A program made the translations under genes and the position numbers. From positions 1-37,624 of IMG/VR virus record IMGVR_UViG_3300034122_000469: DNA of 37,624 bases; one strand, given 5' to 3'. The stretch comes from a virus. Positions 16,205-24,793 of the stretch are shown here, in pieces. The notes below the pieces were generated by a model. The model was not told where the DNA came from and did no database searches. It saw only the letters and a list, made by a program, of their open reading frames with translations. Position 1 is the stretch's first letter, and the number at the start of each line of letters is the position of its first letter.

Positions 16205-16386
16205 AGCACGATTGGTGGCACACGGCAAACCTGCTGGCACAGCAGGCAAACATCAACCGGGACAAGAACTCGCCGAAGGCAGACCCTCGCAAGCTGAATC
16301 CGTACGCAAAGAAACCGAAGCCGAGACAGGCGACGCCTGATGACCTGAAACGCCTCTTTGGCAAAGACTGGCAGAAACACGTATGA
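15647..16386 (+). CDS. Tail assembly chaperone, -1 frameshift form (gpGT-like)
   Basis: After 113 codons in the gpG frame, a -1 slip at the heptamer moves reading to CCC at 15985 and stays open for 133 codons to a TGA at 16384-16386, giving about 246 residues. The new frame starts with a low-complexity Gly/Ser/Arg linker, then a clear domain: VWDAIWEAAGILGVYPGEW, TVRQLFAARDSRLEHDWWHT, ANLLAQQANINRDKN and LNPYAKK, the usual T-domain pattern. This frame has no start codon in front of the domain, so frameshifting is the simplest way to make it. The TGA overlaps the tape measure ATG (ATGA at 16383). The exact slip site is inferred. Confidence 0.75.
15979..15985 (+). other. Programmed -1 frameshift heptamer
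   Basis: TTTTTTC is read as T-TTT-TTC in the gpG frame (codons GAT TTT TTC CCG). This is a standard X-XXY-YYZ slip site. The -1 frame is open across it and to the end of the T-domain. No other standard heptamer was noticed between here and the start of the conserved T-domain at about 16110. A downstream stimulatory structure was not worked out. Confidence 0.7.
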
Positions 16387-18911
16387 GTGCTGGAGCAGTC
16401 AGAGCCGGTGGCGTATTTGTCGAGATCGGTGCCGATCCGAGGAAGTTCTTCTCGGCACTGACCAAGGTCAATAAGTCGCTCGGCAATATGGGCCGCTCGC
16501 TCGCCTCGGGTGGCGGACGGCTCGCGGCTGCTGGCATTGGTATGGCGGCACCGATTGCCGCTGCCGTGCAGCAGGGTGCGGCGTTTGAGTCAACGCTGCT
16601 CAACATTCGGGCGAGCACGGGTGCGACATCGGCGCAGATTGACCAGATCAAAGCATCGTCTATGGCGATGTCGCAGGCTCTCGGCGTCGGGCCGACCGAG
16701 GCTGCTCAAGGCATGCTTGAACTGCTGAAGGCTGGCATGTCGCTTGATGCTGTCCTTGGCGGTGCCGGCAAGACGGCGTTGGAGTTCGCCAAGGTTGGCG
16801 AGATGGACGTTGCCCAGGCGGCTGTGGTGATGTCGGACGCCATGAACGTGTTCAAGGTGTCATCCGACGTCGCCGCCAATGCGTTGTCTTCGGCGGCGGA
16901 TGCGTCGAGTACGTCCATCGCTCAGATGTCGGAAGCGTTCTCAATGTCGTCTGCCGTCGCCGGCCTAGCGGGGCAGAGCATTGAGGACTTGTCGGCCACG
17001 CTGGCGATCCTCGCCAATGCTGGCGTGAAGGGCAGCGACGCTGGCACCAGCGTCAAGACGATGCTGATGCGGCTGATGGCACCGGCTGACGATGCCGTGG
17101 GTGCTCTTGACCAACTCGGGCTTTCTGTCGCCTCGTTCCGTGGTGCTGACGGGCAGATGAAGCCGATGGTGGAGATCATCGGCACGCTCACGCAGGCAAT
17201 GGGCGGGCTTGACCAGACGGCGAAGGATGACATCTTCCGCCGCATCTTCGGTGCGGACGCTATTCGTGCCGCGTCGATTCTCGCCTCTGAAGGCGTGGAT
17301 GGGTTCACCAAGATGCGCGAGGCGATGGCTTCCGCTCTGCCGGTGGGCGAGAAGTACAAGTTGGTGATGTCGGGCCTGGCTGGCTCGTTCGGCAGCGTGC
17401 TGGCTGCGATGCAGCGGATGGCAATTGCCATCACGGACGCCGTCGCACCGGCTCTTGCCAGCGTCGTGCCGTTCATCACTGGCTTCATTGACGGGCTGAC
17501 AAAGCTGGCGACTGACAACAAGGAAGCCATCGTCCTGTTTGCTCAAGTTGCCGCCGCAGCCATTGGCATCGGTGCCGCAATGGCGACTGTAGGGTATGCG
17601 TTGCAGGCGTTGAGCGGCTCCATCGGTCTTGTCTTGAAGGGCTTTGGTCTTTTCTCTGCCCTTGCTAGCCCGGTGCTGCTGGTTGCGGCTGGCATCGGCG
17701 CTGCGGTCTTTGCTCTCTACAAGTTCAAGGACCAGATCGGTGCGGCCCTCGGCCCGGTGGCTCCGCTCGTCCAACAGGCGGCAGGAGCCATCGGCGAGGG
17801 TTTCGGTGCTGCCGTCTCTGACGGCATCGTCGTGCTGGGCGATCTCGCCAAGACTGCCACGACCACCTTCAACGGCGTCTATGAAGCCGTCGCTGCTGGT
17901 GACTTGTCCGGTGCGATGGACGTGCTCTGGGCCGGGCTTGTCGCTGGCTGGCTGCGTGGCACTGAAGCGTTGATGTCCTACGTTGATCCGTGGGTGGCAG
18001 CGTTTCAAGACGTGTTCACAGACATCGGCTCAGGCATCTACATCGCGTGGGACAAGATTTATACAGACTCGGCGGCGCTGCTTAACACGATGGGAGCCTT
18101 CATCATGGGCTTCTTCGACAACATCGCAAACGGCGTGATGGCGACTTTTGACAACCTCGTCGCTGGCATCCAGATCGCATGGACTCGGGTGCAGGGATTC
18201 ATCACGGGTGCGAAGGATACGGAAGAGCGTGTCGCTGCAATCAGGGACGAGAACGCCGCCCGTGCAGAGCAGCGACGGCAGGAGCGTCCAGGCATTGAGG
18301 GGCGCACGGCGAAGGCTGGCAAAGAAAATGATCGTGCGGAGAAGGATAGGCAGGATCGCGCCAAGGGAATCAAGGACGACGCACAGGCAACGAAGGACGA
18401 GCGGCAAGCAGAGAACGCAAGGCGCGCTGACAAACGTCGCAAGGAGACGCAGGCAGCAGAGGACAACGTCGGAGCGACGGCACGAAAGGGCAAGGCTAGT
18501 CGGGTCATGGGCGAGCAGTTTGCGGACCTGCTCAAAGAGGTCGAAGGTGCCACGTCAATCGACCAGCTGCGCGATCTTTACGGGCAGTTTGACGCACTCA
18601 ACTCCAACGGCAGGCTCACGAGTTCGCAGGCAGACACGCTCGACAACGCATTGACAGACGCACAGGAGCGGATTAGCAAGGCGACTGGCTCTATGGGCGC
18701 GTCGCCAAGCGAGAAGGCTGCGACGGCTGGTGCTGGTGCCGCTGGTGCTGAATCTGCCGTGAGCATGGGGCAAGTGGCTGGCACGTTCTCGTCAACCAAT
18801 CTCGGGCAGATATTTGGCGGCTCGTCGCTCGCTGAACGCACGGCGAAGGCGGCGGAAGAAACGGCTAAGAACACCCGCAAGATTGACGACGGCGGAAAGG
18901 TGGCGGCGTAA
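16383..18911 (+). CDS. Tail tape measure protein (TP901 family)
   Basis: The 842-residue protein has the family core at about 50-350: ESTLLNIRASTGATSAQIDQ, then QALGVGPTEAAQGMLELLKA, SSTSIAQMSEAFSMSSAVAG, and LTQAMGGLDQTAKDDIFRRI followed by FGADAIRA. A long hydrophobic stretch at about 380-445 holds two to three membrane-like segments. Residues ~620-700 are a highly charged helical run. No lytic enzyme motif was found. By the usual rule of about 0.15 nm per residue, the tail would be near 125 nm. It starts on ATGA overlapping the T-domain stop, and its own stop overlaps the next ATG. Confidence 0.93.
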   Translation: MSAGAVRAGGVFVEIGADPRKFFSALTKVNKSLGNMGRSLASGGGRLAAAGIGMAAPIAAAVQQGAAFESTLLNIRASTGATSAQIDQIKASSMAMSQALGVGPTEAAQGMLELLKAGMSLDAVLGGAGKTALEFAKVGEMDVAQAAVVMSDAMNVFKVSSDVAANALSSAADASSTSIAQMSEAFSMSSAVAGLAGQSIEDLSATLAILANAGVKGSDAGTSVKTMLMRLMAPADDAVGALDQLGLSVASFRGADGQMKPMVEIIGTLTQAMGGLDQTAKDDIFRRIFGADAIRAASILASEGVDGFTKMREAMASALPVGEKYKLVMSGLAGSFGSVLAAMQRMAIAITDAVAPALASVVPFITGFIDGLTKLATDNKEAIVLFAQVAAAAIGIGAAMATVGYALQALSGSIGLVLKGFGLFSALASPVLLVAAGIGAAVFALYKFKDQIGAALGPVAPLVQQAAGAIGEGFGAAVSDGIVVLGDLAKTATTTFNGVYEAVAAGDLSGAMDVLWAGLVAGWLRGTEALMSYVDPWVAAFQDVFTDIGSGIYIAWDKIYTDSAALLNTMGAFIMGFFDNIANGVMATFDNLVAGIQIAWTRVQGFITGAKDTEERVAAIRDENAARAEQRRQERPGIEGRTAKAGKENDRAEKDRQDRAKGIKDDAQATKDERQAENARRADKRRKETQAAEDNVGATARKGKASRVMGEQFADLLKEVEGATSIDQLRDLYGQFDALNSNGRLTSSQADTLDNALTDAQERISKATGSMGASPSEKAATAGAGAAGAESAVSMGQVAGTFSSTNLGQIFGGSSLAERTAKAAEETAKNTRKIDDGGKVAA

Positions 18912-19798
18912 TGGCACTTACTTGGGTAGAAGACGGCGACTCACGTCAGGCGACGATTGTGCGGCGTGGCAAGAAGGCGACGTCGTCATACACGAAGAGC
19001 TACAAGGTTTTCGGCACCGCAGACGACACTGTGCTGCACGCTGACATCAACCAGCAGATCAGTAGCGGCGGCTACGGCTGGCAGTATCCCGGCGTCGCCG
19101 ATGCTCAACTGTGGGTGGAGCAATACAGCGTCGCGTACCTCGGCGACAATGCGTGGCAAGTTACGATCAACTACGAGAAGGCTGGAGCAGAGCCTTCGAC
19201 GTCTGACCCGCTGAAGCGTGCCCGCAGTTTTGATACCACAGGCGGCACGCAGCACATCACGCAAGCGTGCTCTGTCGGCTCTGGCGGCACGCTCGACTTC
19301 GAGAAGCGATACCCGTCGTCTGCCACGAATATGTCAGGTGCTATCGGCGTCGATTCAAACGGCGTCAACGGCGTTGACATTGTCGTGCCGCAGCTTCAGT
19401 GGCAGGAAAGCTACGACGTGCCAAATGCGTACGTGACGGCTGCGTATGTGCGTGGACTGGCTGGGATTACTGGCACGACGAACAACGCCACGTTTCGTGG
19501 GTTTGACGCTGGCGAGGTTCTTTTCCTCGGTTGCAGCGGCTCGCAGGAATGGGACGACCAGAAGGGGAAAGGCCCGTGGTCGCTGTCGTATCGCTTCGTG
19601 GCGTCAAAGAACGTGACAGGGCAGACCATCGGCAGCATCAGCGGCGTTGAGAAAAAAGGGCACGAGTACCTGTGGGTGCGGTATGAGGACTCTGTGTCTG
19701 GTTCTTCGCTAATAAAGCAGCCGAAAGCCGTCTACGTTTCCAAAGTCTACAAAGACTCTGACTTCTCGCTGCTTGGGCTTGGCACGGGGTATGTCTGA
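18911..19798 (+). CDS. Tail-tip / baseplate-position protein 1
   Basis: The 295-residue protein follows the tape measure directly, the position of distal tail or baseplate hub proteins. It has a conserved-looking middle, VPNAYVTAAYVRGLAGITGT, then GFDAGEVLFLGCSGSQEWDD, WSLSYRFVASKNVTGQTIG and EYLWVRYEDS. It is beta-rich, without signal or membrane segments. I do not recognise a named family, so the tail-tip role rests on gene order. Coupled start and stop overlaps tie it to both neighbours. Confidence 0.6.
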   Translation: MALTWVEDGDSRQATIVRRGKKATSSYTKSYKVFGTADDTVLHADINQQISSGGYGWQYPGVADAQLWVEQYSVAYLGDNAWQVTINYEKAGAEPSTSDPLKRARSFDTTGGTQHITQACSVGSGGTLDFEKRYPSSATNMSGAIGVDSNGVNGVDIVVPQLQWQESYDVPNAYVTAAYVRGLAGITGTTNNATFRGFDAGEVLFLGCSGSQEWDDQKGKGPWSLSYRFVASKNVTGQTIGSISGVEKKGHEYLWVRYEDSVSGSSLIKQPKAVYVSKVYKDSDFSLLGLGTGYV

Positions 19799-20541
19799 TG
19801 TCACGCCCAGACGGACGCATTGAGCAAGGCCAGCCGCTACGCGGTGCCATATCGGCACGGGCGTGGAATCGGGCGCAGGACGCTGCCGACTTGGTGCTGG
19901 GTGCGAATCCCGGTACGGCAGGCGTTCCCGGCTCGCCTGTGCTGAAACCGTATACGTGGGTCTACTGCAAGCCGTCTGTGACCGTTCCACGCTGGGGCGT
20001 GCTCGCTATCACGGGCATGGAAATCACGCCTACGTCGTCGTCAGGCGGTGCTACAGCGTCGTTCGAGGAAATGCCGGTGCTGACGGCTGGAGCGCCAAGC
20101 GCGACAACGACGGCCTGGTGCGTGGCAGTGGAGCCGATTGCGGCGAACGCTGTTGGGCGGGTGGCGGTAGGTGGCGTCGTGCAGCTTAAGGCGGCGGATC
20201 TCGGCAAGGCGTCTGGCGCTCATGTGCTGTGGAAGGATTCAACTTGGGCGCTGATCCGGATGCAGGCCGGCGTCATTCGTGGCACGTTCTCAGGGACGTG
20301 GACGAAAGGCAGCACGACAACCGTCACGGATGCAGTGGTGTCTGGCACGACATACACGGCGAAGAACTACATCGCCACGCTGTCGGGTTCCGCTTGCCTC
20401 ATCGCGTATGTTGCCGATGAGTGGGTGCTAGTCGGCTGGGATTGGCACAGCATGACAGGCTACTCGGCGTCCACTCAGCAAGTGCTCACGCACGCAGCCA
20501 ACGGCGGATTGGCGTGGGTCTCCACCACGGCCTGCACATGA
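19798..20541 (+). CDS. Tail structural protein, unknown family
   Basis: The 247-residue protein opens with a short helix motif, PLRGAISARAWNRAQDAADL, of a kind seen at the start of some phage structural proteins, then continues as beta-rich sequence with alternating hydrophobic residues (WGVLAITGMEI, TAWCVAVEPIAA, GRVAVGGVVQL). No enzyme motif is visible. It starts at ATG 19798, overlapping the previous stop (TGATG), and its stop overlaps the next gene. A role in the tail tip is likely from context only. Confidence 0.55.
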   Translation: MSRPDGRIEQGQPLRGAISARAWNRAQDAADLVLGANPGTAGVPGSPVLKPYTWVYCKPSVTVPRWGVLAITGMEITPTSSSGGATASFEEMPVLTAGAPSATTTAWCVAVEPIAANAVGRVAVGGVVQLKAADLGKASGAHVLWKDSTWALIRMQAGVIRGTFSGTWTKGSTTTVTDAVVSGTTYTAKNYIATLSGSACLIAYVADEWVLVGWDWHSMTGYSASTQQVLTHAANGGLAWVSTTACT

Positions 20542-21356
20542 CACTCGCCACCAAAGACAACGCGATCATCGTCAAGGACGGCAGGCTCGCGGAGGACTGC
20601 GGGTGCTGCGGTGGGTGGTATTGCTGTGCTGACACGAAGTGCATTGGCGACCTTGTCACATCTGCCACAGTCACGCTGGCAGGAAACGATTTGTTTCAGT
20701 TGTTTACACTGCGACGCGACCAACCACATCCAATCCCGTTTTCAGAGTATCCAGTTCTGTACTACGACACGTATGGCGTGCTTGGGTCTCGATTGAGTGG
20801 AACCGTTTCCCTTGCCAAGATCTCTCGTTCAATGACAGGGCAGTCCGCGTCTGGAAGCTGGGTGCAATATACTACCCAATACAGGCACACCTTTGCTGCC
20901 CACGCCGGCGGGTGCGCCGACTCGCTAACTCTGACGATTGTGGATGGCGGCTACGACGGAGACTTAAGCTCCGGCACGTTCGGCCAGATTGGAATAGCGA
21001 GTTGGACGCTATCGCTTGCGTGCAATGCCATATGGCACCGCAAAACTACCAGCGGTTTGTCTAACGCATCGCAACTCGCTTGCGACAGCACTCGCGGAAC
21101 GCGTGTTGTCACGCGAACGTGGGGTGGAAGGTTTGATGCGTGCAGTCTTGCGCTAAAAGTTAATACACCATTTTACGGGCAACCGTCGGGATACGCTGGC
21201 GGCTTGCCGCAGCGGGTGTTTTTCTCTGACACTCCAAACTACATCACGACACTGACCCAGGACTTGGATGCCAATCCAGACACAAGGTACTGGCAGGGAG
21301 ATGACTCCGGGAGTGGAGAGATGTCGCTAGTGTCAATGACTTTGTCGTTAGCGTGA
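20538..21356 (+). CDS. Cysteine-cluster structural protein 1
   Basis: The 272-residue protein begins at ATG 20538 (ATGA overlap). Residues 21-35 hold a dense cysteine cluster, CGCCGGWYCCADTKC, and further cysteines are at GGCADS, SLACNA and LACDS. From about 20690 the DNA looks richer in A/T and uses codons less common in the neighbouring genes. The rest is beta-rich with Ser/Thr/Gly. It may be a disulfide- or metal-stabilised virion protein. No family is recognised. Confidence 0.55.
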   Translation: MTLATKDNAIIVKDGRLAEDCGCCGGWYCCADTKCIGDLVTSATVTLAGNDLFQLFTLRRDQPHPIPFSEYPVLYYDTYGVLGSRLSGTVSLAKISRSMTGQSASGSWVQYTTQYRHTFAAHAGGCADSLTLTIVDGGYDGDLSSGTFGQIGIASWTLSLACNAIWHRKTTSGLSNASQLACDSTRGTRVVTRTWGGRFDACSLALKVNTPFYGQPSGYAGGLPQRVFFSDTPNYITTLTQDLDANPDTRYWQGDDSGSGEMSLVSMTLSLA

Positions 21357-21362
21357 GGATGT

Positions 21363-22169
21363 ATGCCGTGCCAAAAATCATCGACGTTCTCCGCTCCGTT
21401 TAGCGGTCAGGCAAGGTCCGTGCAGGCCACCAGCGGCCCATTTGCCACCGAGGCCGAGTGCAACCAAGCATGCCGCGAGGGCGCGTGCTGCGAGGGCACG
21501 ACGTGCACGGTCAAGCCGCAGTGTCAGTGCAAGTGCCGTAGTAATTCGTGTTGTGGACCTGACACGATGACGGTAAATGGTGTAACTGGCCCGCGATGCC
21601 GTGGCGGAACTGAATCAGAGTGCGCCGCCCGTGGTGGGGTGTGGCGGCCGTGCTACGGATGTAGTGCGGATGCAGCCACGCCAGATAATTCAATTTGCTC
21701 GCCTGGCGACAGACCGCAGGCGAACGCGCCTTCTTTCAAGGGTGTGGGGACGACGTGTACGCCGAATCCGTGCTGCTGCCCGAATGTTGCTACCGTCTCC
21801 GTAACGATCTCCAATTTCGAGAGCTATTACGAGTTCCCGAGGCTCTCACCTAACGGAACATGGACTCTCTCGCATGACAGCGGTACTTGCGACAGTTGGA
21901 GCTATTCGCAAACGCTTCAATCGTATTCTTGCCCTAACGCCAGCACTGTCGGAGGGCCTGCAAATCCGCTCTTGAATATTGGGATCAGCAGCCAGGGCCT
22001 TGGACTAATTGCTGCCGACTGCACGCAAGTGCAGGCGACCGTCTCCGATTCGTCGTTTATGTCTAAGGTGTGTTCCGGCACGTCTTTCAGCGGAACAACA
22101 GAAAGCGTCACTTCATTTGGGCGAGTGATCTACAGATTTAGCTACGCAGTGGGCAACCCACTCCCATGA
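21363..22169 (+). CDS. Cysteine-rich structural protein 2
   Basis: The 268-residue protein has a cysteine-rich N-terminal half with repeating units: ATEAECNQACREGACCEGTT, then CQCKCRSNSCCGPDTMT, and TESECAARGGVWRPCYGC. The pattern A-C-C-x-G-x-x-C and E-C-x-A-x-G-G-x-W recurs, suggesting small disulfide-knot or zinc modules. The C-terminal half is Ser/Thr-rich with few charged residues. It sits between cluster protein 1 and a gene that also carries Cys motifs. A role as virion surface protein is inferred from context. Its stop overlaps the next ATG. Confidence 0.55.
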   Translation: MPCQKSSTFSAPFSGQARSVQATSGPFATEAECNQACREGACCEGTTCTVKPQCQCKCRSNSCCGPDTMTVNGVTGPRCRGGTESECAARGGVWRPCYGCSADAATPDNSICSPGDRPQANAPSFKGVGTTCTPNPCCCPNVATVSVTISNFESYYEFPRLSPNGTWTLSHDSGTCDSWSYSQTLQSYSCPNASTVGGPANPLLNIGISSQGLGLIAADCTQVQATVSDSSFMSKVCSGTSFSGTTESVTSFGRVIYRFSYAVGNPLP

Positions 22170-22591
22170 TCACCTGCCACCGCTCCAATCTTGAGGCCCG
22201 TTGCACCGAGCGTGGCTACACGCTCGACGAGGTGATGCCGTGCGTTGTCTCGCAGGACGGCGACGAGTGGACGATTGACGTTGACCATCCGGCGTATCCG
22301 CGAGTGTCACGGCTACCCGAGCCAGCACCGACTCCGGCGAGCGGCCCCGGCACCGAGCTTTCCAAGCTCTTGAAGCGATTCGGCATTGAGCCAACGCCAA
22401 CGTGCCAGTGCCGCGCGAAGCAGCAGCAGATGGATCAGTGGGGCTGCGACGAGGCCAGCAAGCCGGAACGCATTGACGAGGTGGTCGCCGTCATGCGAGC
22501 GGAGGCCGAGGCTCGCGGCCTGCCATTCTTTGACGTGGCGGGCAGGATGCTCGTGCGGCGGGCGATCAGCAACGCCAGGCGTAACGCTTGA
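22166..22591 (+). CDS. Hypothetical protein with Cys motifs
   Basis: The 141-residue protein has an N-terminal segment CHRSNLEARCTERGYTLDEV and an acidic strand DGDEWTIDVDHPAYP. The C-terminal part has TPTCQCRAKQQQMDQWGCDE, a possible metal site, followed by helices ending in AGRMLVRRAISNARR. It forms the end of the tail-tip gene string (ATGA overlap at 22166). I know no function. The C-terminal Cys/helix part is seen beside tail fibre genes in other phages, as I recall. Confidence 0.6.
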   Translation: MITCHRSNLEARCTERGYTLDEVMPCVVSQDGDEWTIDVDHPAYPRVSRLPEPAPTPASGPGTELSKLLKRFGIEPTPTCQCRAKQQQMDQWGCDEASKPERIDEVVAVMRAEAEARGLPFFDVAGRMLVRRAISNARRNA

Positions 22592-22613
22592 CACGCCTGC
22601 CACCCTGTTGGCA
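22588..22613 (+). promoter_or_regulatory. TTGACACG motif ahead of a start, copy 1
   Basis: TTGACACG at 22588-22595 overlaps the stop of the preceding gene and lies 17 bases before the ATG at 22613. The same octamer stands at 28054, 18 bases before another start, and neither start has a Shine-Dalgarno site. CACCCT and GACACT, seven bases after TTGACA, may be weak -10 boxes but this spacing is not that of a sigma-70 promoter. The call is tentative. Confidence 0.25.
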
Positions 22614-22795
22614 TGGGACGCACCAAGCCAAAGACGCAGCCCGAGGCGGTGATCCTGCCGCCCGAGCTTGACGACGACGAAGAGCACGTTGGCGGCGGCA
22701 TCCCTGACGATGACGGGTGGATACACCTGGAGAAGAAGGAGCCGCCGCGTGAAGACGAAAAGCCGAAGCGTCGCACTAGCCGACGCCGTAGCTGA
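22613..22795 (+). CDS. Small acidic/basic hypothetical protein
   Basis: The 60-residue protein has an acidic middle (ELDDDEEH) and a strongly basic end (KPKRRTSRRRS). It has no hydrophobic core, so it may be unstructured. Its final 47 bases overlap the next gene in another frame. No family is recognised. Its reality rests on start position and packing. Confidence 0.45.
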   Translation: MGRTKPKTQPEAVILPPELDDDEEHVGGGIPDDDGWIHLEKKEPPREDEKPKRRTSRRRS

Positions 22796-23009
22796 GAGAG
22801 TGAAGCCAGCCAAGCCGGCGACGTGGATGGATCGCCTGAGCGATGACGACCGGGCCGGCGTGCTGGAGATCCGCAGGCGGTTCCAGGCGGGCGGCTATGG
22901 CTCCGCATCATCGGCGTCCGTCGCACGAGCACTGAGAGAAGAAGCGGCTGCAAGCGGGTGGCACATTGTCTCAGAGAAGGAGTTGTCTGAATGGCTGCGA
23001 AGAAAATAG
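22749..23009 (+). CDS. Small putative DNA-binding protein
   Basis: The 86-residue protein starts at GTG 22749, with a strong AAGGAG site seven bases before it. It reads WMDRLSDDDRAGVLEIRRRF followed by SASSASVARALREEA and ending EKELSEWLRRK, a helical pattern like a helix-turn-helix or small-terminase-type domain. It overlaps the next gene by 19 bases. A later GTG at 22800 is possible but has a poorer ribosome site. A role as small terminase is possible but unproven and the place is unusual. Confidence 0.55.
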   Translation: MKTKSRSVALADAVAERVKPAKPATWMDRLSDDDRAGVLEIRRRFQAGGYGSASSASVARALREEAAASGWHIVSEKELSEWLRRK

Positions 23010-24067
23010 CGGACAGGATCGCAGAGGATGTTGCAGCGGCGTCACGGCTTGCAACCGACGCCGAGATTGCACGCCTGCGTAGCGAACTGGCTGACGCCAA
23101 GGGACGCTACAAGGCGGCTCTACAAGCCATCGACGCCGAGCGTGCGAGAGCCGACACAATCGCCGGTCTCACTGGCATCGAGCCTGTGCGGCGGAAGGAT
23201 GTACCAAAAACGGTACGCAAGAAGCATGACGCCACGATGGTCGTGCTGCTCTCGGACATCCACGCCGAAGAGCGTGTCGACCCTGACACGGTCAACGGTC
23301 TGAACGACTACAGCCTGGACGTGTGCGACCAGCGAATGAGCGAACTGATGGAACGCTTCGCCGTGCTGCTTGAGCACGAGCGACGCCTGGCAAAGATCGA
23401 CCGTGTCGTTGTCTGGCTCGGTGGAGACTTCATCAGTGGGCACATTCACGACGACACGGCAGAGCTTGCACAGTTGGCACCGCTCACGGCTACCCGATGG
23501 ATTGGTGCCCGGCTGCGTGGCTTTCTTGACGCCGTGTCAGAGAACGCACGCGAAGTGATCGTCGCCACCAACAGCGGCAACCACGGGCGAAGCACCGAAA
23601 AGCTACGCATCGGCACGGAGCTAGAGCACTCGTTCGAGCAGAATCTATACCTGACGATGGCAGCGGCAGAGAGCCGCAAGAATGTCCGCTGGCAGGTTGG
23701 CACCGGGTATCTGAACTACCTTGATCTTGACGGGTTCCTGATCCGCTTTCACCACGGCCACGCCATCAAGTACGGCGGCGGCGTCGGCGGAATCACGATC
23801 CCAACAAACAAAGCTATTGCGGCGTGGGACGCTGTGAAGCGTGCGGACCTGACGTGCTTCGGTCACTGGCACCAGTTCCAGTGGTTGCGGGCTGGTCGCT
23901 ACGTCGCCAACGGAAGCGTCATCGGGCACTCGGCATACGCCACGAGAATCAAGGCGGCATATGAGCCGCCGTGCCAGGCGTGCATCGTCATCGACCACGG
24001 ACGCCACGAGGTGACGAAAGCCATGCCGATCTACTGCGACCGTGACCTACGGACGCAGAAGGCTTGA
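22991..24067 (+). CDS. Calcineurin-like metallophosphoesterase
   Basis: The 358-residue protein has all the family motifs: D89-I-H91 in LLSDIHAEE, GGD at 144-146, G196-N-H198 in SGNHGR, H257 in HHGHAI, and GHWH at 291-294. These residues bind two metal ions for phosphoester hydrolysis; the substrate may be DNA ends, RNA or nucleotides. Residues 1-60 form a charged coiled coil that may give oligomers. AAGGAG lies eight bases before the ATG. The position next to lysis-side genes gives no clear hint of its pathway; phages often carry such enzymes near recombination genes instead. Confidence 0.88.
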   Translation: MAAKKIADRIAEDVAAASRLATDAEIARLRSELADAKGRYKAALQAIDAERARADTIAGLTGIEPVRRKDVPKTVRKKHDATMVVLLSDIHAEERVDPDTVNGLNDYSLDVCDQRMSELMERFAVLLEHERRLAKIDRVVVWLGGDFISGHIHDDTAELAQLAPLTATRWIGARLRGFLDAVSENAREVIVATNSGNHGRSTEKLRIGTELEHSFEQNLYLTMAAAESRKNVRWQVGTGYLNYLDLDGFLIRFHHGHAIKYGGGVGGITIPTNKAIAAWDAVKRADLTCFGHWHQFQWLRAGRYVANGSVIGHSAYATRIKAAYEPPCQACIVIDHGRHEVTKAMPIYCDRDLRTQKA

Positions 24068-24070
24068 CGC

Positions 24071-24793
24071 ATGCAATACGAATTGACTGACGACTACATC
24101 GCCGAGGCACGCCAGCGAGCGTATCGCTATCAGGGGCAGTGGACGGGCACAGCAGGTGCTCTGGCTGCCGACGTCGCAAGATTGCTAATTGAAAGGAAAA
24201 AGATGCAAGGAATCATCACGGATCTGGAAGACACCAACGCACAACTGCGAGCAGCCGTAGAGACCCGCCTGGCCGGCGGATGCTGCGACGGCGGCAAGTG
24301 CCACGCAAAAGACGACGCACCGGATCGGTGGCGTGAGATCACGCAGGCGAGCGCGGAGAAGTACGCCGCCGAGCGCGAGGAAACAGTGCCGGTTGATTGG
24401 ATTCTTCAAGGGCAGCGTGAGATGGAAGCGGCACCGGATGACATCCGCTGGACAGGTGACAGCATCATTGCCAAGCAGGACGACATCCGTCCCGGCTCGC
24501 GGGAGTTCCTAGCCATCCTTGAGGAACTCAAAACCCTGCACTTGGCGAAGACGCTCGACTACGGCGTTGACGAGGACGCATTGTCAAACATCAGGCAGAG
24601 TGCCGACGTCGTGAATATGCCGGCGTGGGCTGGCTGTATCCTGCGGATCAGCGACAAGATGCACCGGCTCAAGGCGTTCTTCCGCCGTGGGAAATGCGAG
24701 TTCGACGGCATCGAAGACACGCTGAAGGATATTGCCTGTTATTCCGCCATTGCTCTGGTGCTGTACCGAGAGGGGCAGTCAGACCCGGTATGA
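24071..24793 (+). CDS. Protein with DUF1599/nucleotide-modification-associated C-terminal domain
   Basis: The 240-residue protein has an N-terminal helical part with a Cys site (GGCCDGGKC), then from about residue 150 a helical domain: LEELKTLHLAKTLDYGVDED, CILRISDKMHRLKAFF, and FDGIEDTLKDIACYSAIALV. This K-x-x-D-Y-G ... I-x-D-K-x-x-R-L ... E-D-T-L-x-D-I-A-x-Y plan matches the DUF1599-type (Nmad1) domain related to MazG folds. Such domains are linked to nucleotide modification or pyrophosphate hydrolysis. The substrate is unknown. Its stop lies inside the third late-type promoter. Confidence 0.6.
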   Translation: MQYELTDDYIAEARQRAYRYQGQWTGTAGALAADVARLLIERKKMQGIITDLEDTNAQLRAAVETRLAGGCCDGGKCHAKDDAPDRWREITQASAEKYAAEREETVPVDWILQGQREMEAAPDDIRWTGDSIIAKQDDIRPGSREFLAILEELKTLHLAKTLDYGVDEDALSNIRQSADVVNMPAWAGCILRISDKMHRLKAFFRRGKCEFDGIEDTLKDIACYSAIALVLYREGQSDPV

